Assembly (NCBI GenBank): GCA_949840905.1
Contig: CATKXW010000006.1
Span: 19,073 to 83,072, forward strand
DNA: 64,000 nt
Direction: 5' to 3'
From: an uncultured Eggerthellaceae bacterium
Lineage (GTDB): Bacteria; Actinomycetota; Coriobacteriia; Coriobacteriales; Eggerthellaceae
In this document: in pieces, positions 61,209-64,000 of the stretch
How positions within the stretch are numbered: the first letter of the stretch is position 1
How the letters are laid out: every line of letters begins with the position of its first letter
Position numbers and translations under genes: made by a program
The notes under the pieces: model-generated
The model's database searches: none
What the model saw: only the letters and a program-made list of their open reading frames with translations
Told to the model about the DNA's origin: nothing

Positions 61209-62067
61209 TGCTATGCTGGTGGTCAGGGAGGTTCGATGTCGTTTCGCGAGGGATGTACCCCAGGTGATGAGCACCGAAGATTCGCTGAATTATATTGCAA
61301 GGCACCGAATTTCGGTCAGCCGGTTCGGTGATGGAGAGTTCGACATAGCATGTGGCCTTAGAGCTGGATTTCAGTGTGAGAGCAGGGGACTTTCGGGGCG
61401 CATGAATGATATGCTCCGAAATGCTGACGAAAACGCACATCATAAAATAGCGATTCCTCTTGTCATGGCTACTTTGCGAGGATACACGCATGTTTCGCAA
61501 TGGTGGTGGTTGAAGTACTGTGCAAAGAAACGGTCAGCTATACAGGAAAAGCTGAATATGGATTATGTGTACCTTGATTCCCAGATATCGCGCATATACA
61601 TCAATAGAAGGAGGAAAGAAGATTCGATCCGCTATTTCGATCTATGGAAGGCGCTCTGGCAAGGGGAGCGTATCCTCGTGGTCGAAGGCGACAATACGAG
61701 ATTCGGCGTGGGAAATGACCTGATGGATGGAGCGAGCATGGTGAATCGCATCATAGGACCTTCCCGAGACGCTTATGCGAGATACGAAGAGATATACGAT
61801 TCGATTATCGATCATGCCAAGGATTACGATCTTGTTCTATTAGCTCTTGGTCCAACTGCTACAGTATTGGCGAAGGATCTATCGGATGCTGGTATTTGGG
61901 CTATAGATAGCGGAAATCTTGACCTTGAGTATGAATGGAGCATGCGTAAGACGCGCAAGAAGGTTCCTATTGCGGGCAAGGATTCTCCTGAGGTAGGGAG
62001 GGGGATGCCTGTCGCATCGAAGCAAGAAAAAGCGTATGATGAGCAGATCATCGACAAGGTCTTATGA
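61195..62067 (+). CDS. DUF1792 (GT-D fold) glycosyltransferase-like protein
   Basis: A 290-residue protein with SRFGDGEFDIACG near residue 45, the hallmark of DUF1792, a GT-D-type glucosyltransferase first found as a domain in streptococcal adhesin glycosylation. The later VVEGDNTRFGVGNDLMDGA and LVLLALGPTATVLAKDL match its nucleotide-sugar site. The ATG at 61195 has GAGGAGGG 5 bases before it. It is the last gene of the cluster before a 160-base gap. Confidence 0.85.
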   Translation: MKVDDAMLVVREVRCRFARDVPQVMSTEDSLNYIARHRISVSRFGDGEFDIACGLRAGFQCESRGLSGRMNDMLRNADENAHHKIAIPLVMATLRGYTHVSQWWWLKYCAKKRSAIQEKLNMDYVYLDSQISRIYINRRRKEDSIRYFDLWKALWQGERILVVEGDNTRFGVGNDLMDGASMVNRIIGPSRDAYARYEEIYDSIIDHAKDYDLVLLALGPTATVLAKDLSDAGIWAIDSGNLDLEYEWSMRKTRKKVPIAGKDSPEVGRGMPVASKQEKAYDEQIIDKVL

Positions 62068-62187
62068 GCGATGATAGTCCTATGGCATGGGGTTAAGCTC
62101 GACCAAATAAAGGTCGCATAGCGCTCGTTCGCGTCGTTGTCTCTTTATGGCGCGACGAGATACCGAATCAAGTCTTTTTGCGTCATC

Positions 62188-62216
62188 TTGCATGCTGCCT
62201 CGAGCATGCTTATAGA
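62188..62216 (+). promoter_or_regulatory. Possible promoter and palindrome before the GH25 gene
   Basis: TTGCAT (62188-62193) and TATAGA (62211-62216) are 17 bases apart, and GCATGC-N8-GCATGC lies across the spacer. The GAGGAG ribosome site is only a few bases downstream, which would leave almost no leader. The call is tentative. Confidence 0.35.
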
Positions 62217-62227
62217 GGAGCTGAAAC

Positions 62228-64000
62228 ATGATTAATCGCACCAGAAGCGCATTGCTGAAGATAGTCCTTGCTACTGCGCTCGTCTTCGCGGTCCCGTCAG
62301 TCGGGTGGGCCGATGTCTCGAGCGCCGAGGAGAGCTACGTAGCTAGTACCGGTATTTTTACGTCGTACGAAGAGTTAGAGGAGGGCGAGACCTCTGTCTT
62401 TGGCGAGGAGGTCATCACTGAGCCTGAGCGAAATGAGGAAGAGCTCGATACTAATATAGGTCTTTCGGAAAATCCGGTCCTCGATCAAAACGTTGATCAT
62501 GCTGCGTCAACGGAATATAGTCCTCAACTGCGCGAGGATCGTCCGAATAGTTTTCGCTTTGAGGATGGCGAGCTGCTCGAAAGCGTGGAGGGGGCGAGCA
62601 CCGATGATGCATCCGATGGTGGCTCCGACTTGGGGATAAGCTTGCTCAATTCTGTTCAAAATGGCAGTGGTGCTTGGGTATACGATTGGTTCGACCGGTT
62701 CTCGTCTGGAAAGCATACAAGGGGAGATGCTTTGCGAGGGGTGGATGTTAGTAAATGGAATGGTTTGATCGACTGGAATAGCGTGAAGAATGCTGGTGTG
62801 GATTTCGCGTTGATCCGGTGCGGATATGGCGATGATCTCGCTTATCAGGATGATCCCTATTGGTATACGAACGTAAGTGGGTGCCAGGGTGTCGGGATGC
62901 CGTTCGGGGCATATCTTTATTCGTATGCAACGAATACAGCCATGGCGCGCAGCGAGGCCGACCATGCGCTGCGTCTCTTGCGTTCTGCGGGTCTGACGCC
63001 TGATAAGGTCTCTCTTCCTGTTTATCTTGATATGGAAGATAAGTCTACCGCTGGACTTAGTCCGGCCCGGCTGACGGAGATAGCGCATACGTTTTGCGAC
63101 ATACTGACCAATAATGGCTATAAGGTCGGCGTATATGCCAATAAGAGCTGGTGGGAAGGCAAGCTCTATGGAATCAATAGAAGTGGATTATCGAAATGGG
63201 TAGCCGAATGGAATGCAAGCAGCGGTCTTACCTATAATGGCTTCAGTAGTCTTCGTGAAAGCGGTGGAGGAGTCTGGCAATTTTCCGACTATGGTCGTGT
63301 GCCTGGCATTTCTGGTAGAGTCGACCTGAATTATGCCTATTTGGACAAGTGGACGAAGCCATCCGTGACAGCAGTGGGGATGGCGAGGAACTATACGGGA
63401 AATCCGCTTTCGCCGACCATCACGGTAAGCCTTGGTGGTCGTACTCTCGATGAAGGAGACTATTCCGTTACTTATGATGGGAGAGCGTCTGTGCCGATCG
63501 GTGCAAGCGACTCTACTTCTATATATAAGGTCAAGGTCGAGATAGACTCGTCGGTTTACTCTGGTGAAGGGCGCGTAGTAGAACTGGGAATCTTCACGAT
63601 CTATCCGAAGATAACATCTTCACAGCTTGGTCGGTGCTTGATAGGGAATGCTGCGAACGATGAGGTGTTCTTGACATCAGAAGGTGGAGATGCTCTATCG
63701 GGCAACAATGTGATCGTTGCACGGCCGACCGGCGATAAAGACCAGATATGGACCCTCTCTTTCGACGCTGACCAGGGCTACTATGTGATAGCCAACGCCG
63801 CCAACCCTTCAGTGGCCCTGCATCCGACCGTGGCCGACCCCACCAACGGCTCCAACGTGAGGCTATGGGCCGATGGAGGGGGCATCTGGCAGCGATGGGT
63901 GCTCGCGCCCGATGCGGATGGTTCCTACGCCATCATCAACGCCGCCAACCCTTCAGTGGCCCTGCATCCGACCGTGGCCGACCCCACCAACGGCTCCAAC
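62228..64000 (+). CDS. Secreted GH25 lysozyme with ricin-type repeats (3' partial)
   Basis: The frame is open from ATG 62228 (GAGGAG 7 bases before) to the window edge, 591 codons without stop. A signal peptide (ALLKIVLATALVFAVPSVGWA) and an acidic linker of about 140 residues come first. The GH25 catalytic domain runs from about residue 170 to 375: RGVDVSKWNG with Asp173, the DME motif in PVYLDMEDKS, WVAEWNA and GVWQFSDYGRVPG. A beta-rich domain (about 378-460) follows, then ricin-type trefoil repeats of 48 residues. It should cut peptidoglycan and bind the wall or glycans. It follows the glycan cluster but is probably a separate unit. Confidence 0.92.
   Translation, partial: MINRTRSALLKIVLATALVFAVPSVGWADVSSAEESYVASTGIFTSYEELEEGETSVFGEEVITEPERNEEELDTNIGLSENPVLDQNVDHAASTEYSPQLREDRPNSFRFEDGELLESVEGASTDDASDGGSDLGISLLNSVQNGSGAWVYDWFDRFSSGKHTRGDALRGVDVSKWNGLIDWNSVKNAGVDFALIRCGYGDDLAYQDDPYWYTNVSGCQGVGMPFGAYLYSYATNTAMARSEADHALRLLRSAGLTPDKVSLPVYLDMEDKSTAGLSPARLTEIAHTFCDILTNNGYKVGVYANKSWWEGKLYGINRSGLSKWVAEWNASSGLTYNGFSSLRESGGGVWQFSDYGRVPGISGRVDLNYAYLDKWTKPSVTAVGMARNYTGNPLSPTITVSLGGRTLDEGDYSVTYDGRASVPIGASDSTSIYKVKVEIDSSVYSGEGRVVELGIFTIYPKITSSQLGRCLIGNAANDEVFLTSEGGDALSGNNVIVARPTGDKDQIWTLSFDADQGYYVIANAANPSVALHPTVADPTNGSNVRLWADGGGIWQRWVLAPDADGSYAIINAANPSVALHPTVADPTNGSN
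63794..63856 (+). repeat. Identical 63-base repeat, copy 1 (in the lysozyme gene)
   Basis: This 63-base stretch is repeated without any change at 63938-64000, 144 bases (48 codons) downstream. It encodes NPSVALHPTVADPTNGSN of the ricin-type repeat. Identity includes silent positions, so the copies are recent or kept identical by recombination. Confidence 0.95.
63938..64000 (+). repeat. Identical 63-base repeat, copy 2 (cut by window edge)
   Basis: Second copy of the repeat at 63794-63856. The match runs exactly to the last base of the window, so it may extend further and more copies are likely beyond the edge. Confidence 0.95.

Noticed and set aside
46913..62067. Prophage or integrative element carrying the glycan genes
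   Set aside because: No integrase, transposase, attachment repeat or tRNA junction is visible at the ends of the A/T-rich region.
63794..64000. CRISPR array
   Set aside because: The identical repeats are 144 bases apart, lie in one open frame, and encode ricin-type protein repeats; no cas genes are present.

Overview
This is a G+C-rich bacterial segment with dense, mostly co-oriented genes, short intergenic gaps and many ATGA-type start/stop overlaps. The gene set (long-form HPF, SMC, PriA, RicT, a stand-alone class I two-subunit fumarase, Mod/Moa molybdenum genes, a radical-SAM DNA-repair pair, a LoaP-headed glycan cluster, a GH25 lysozyme with ricin-type repeats) fits an anaerobic, probably gut-associated actinobacterium of class Coriobacteriia. 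I infer this from gene content and style; no rRNA or species marker lies in the window.

Layout. 1-2.2 kb: end of an unknown gene, then a damage-inducible Y-family polymerase with a small partner. 2.3-8.4 kb: tRNA-Leu(CAG), alanine racemase, family 4 uracil-DNA glycosylase, FolC, HPF (minus strand), NhaA. 8.5-16.4 kb: PriA, then plsX-rnc-smc. 16.5-19.4 kb: fumarase subunits (minus strand) and malic enzyme. 19.4-27.2 kb: tmk-holB-ricT-pncB-degV, a degenerate hydroxyacid-dehydrogenase-like protein and a PflX-type radical SAM protein. 27.1-29.5 kb (minus strand): a two-gene radical SAM/DNA-metabolism cassette. 29.8-35.7 kb: small lipoprotein, tRNA-Pro(CGG), giant Lhr helicase (minus strand). 35.8-41.6 kb: modABC, moaA, a 37-residue membrane peptide, moaC. 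41.7-46.8 kb: YebC, a bile-acid-type SDR, ruvCAB, a small unknown protein and a cold-shock protein. 46.9-62.1 kb: a surface-polysaccharide cluster (initiating sugar transferase, LoaP, Wzy, glycosyltransferases, a GT2-pyruvyltransferase fusion, a sulfatase-like protein, Wzx, a DUF1792 enzyme). 62.2 kb to the end: a secreted GH25 lysozyme whose C-terminal ricin-type repeats run off the window.

Three themes stand out. First, four LexA-type palindromes (GAAC-N4-GTTC type) lie at the promoters of the Y-family polymerase, priA, the radical SAM cassette and ruvCAB, so much of this window looks like a local SOS regulon. Second, RNA-level control looks common: leaderless starts, a hairpin masking a perfect ribosome-binding site of a toxin-like peptide, structured leaders before modA, cspA and loaP, and a terminator-like hairpin in the SDR leader. 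Third, the glycan cluster from about 50.7 kb onward is visibly richer in A/T and in AGA/AGG/ATA/TTA codons than the flanks, which suggests horizontal acquisition.
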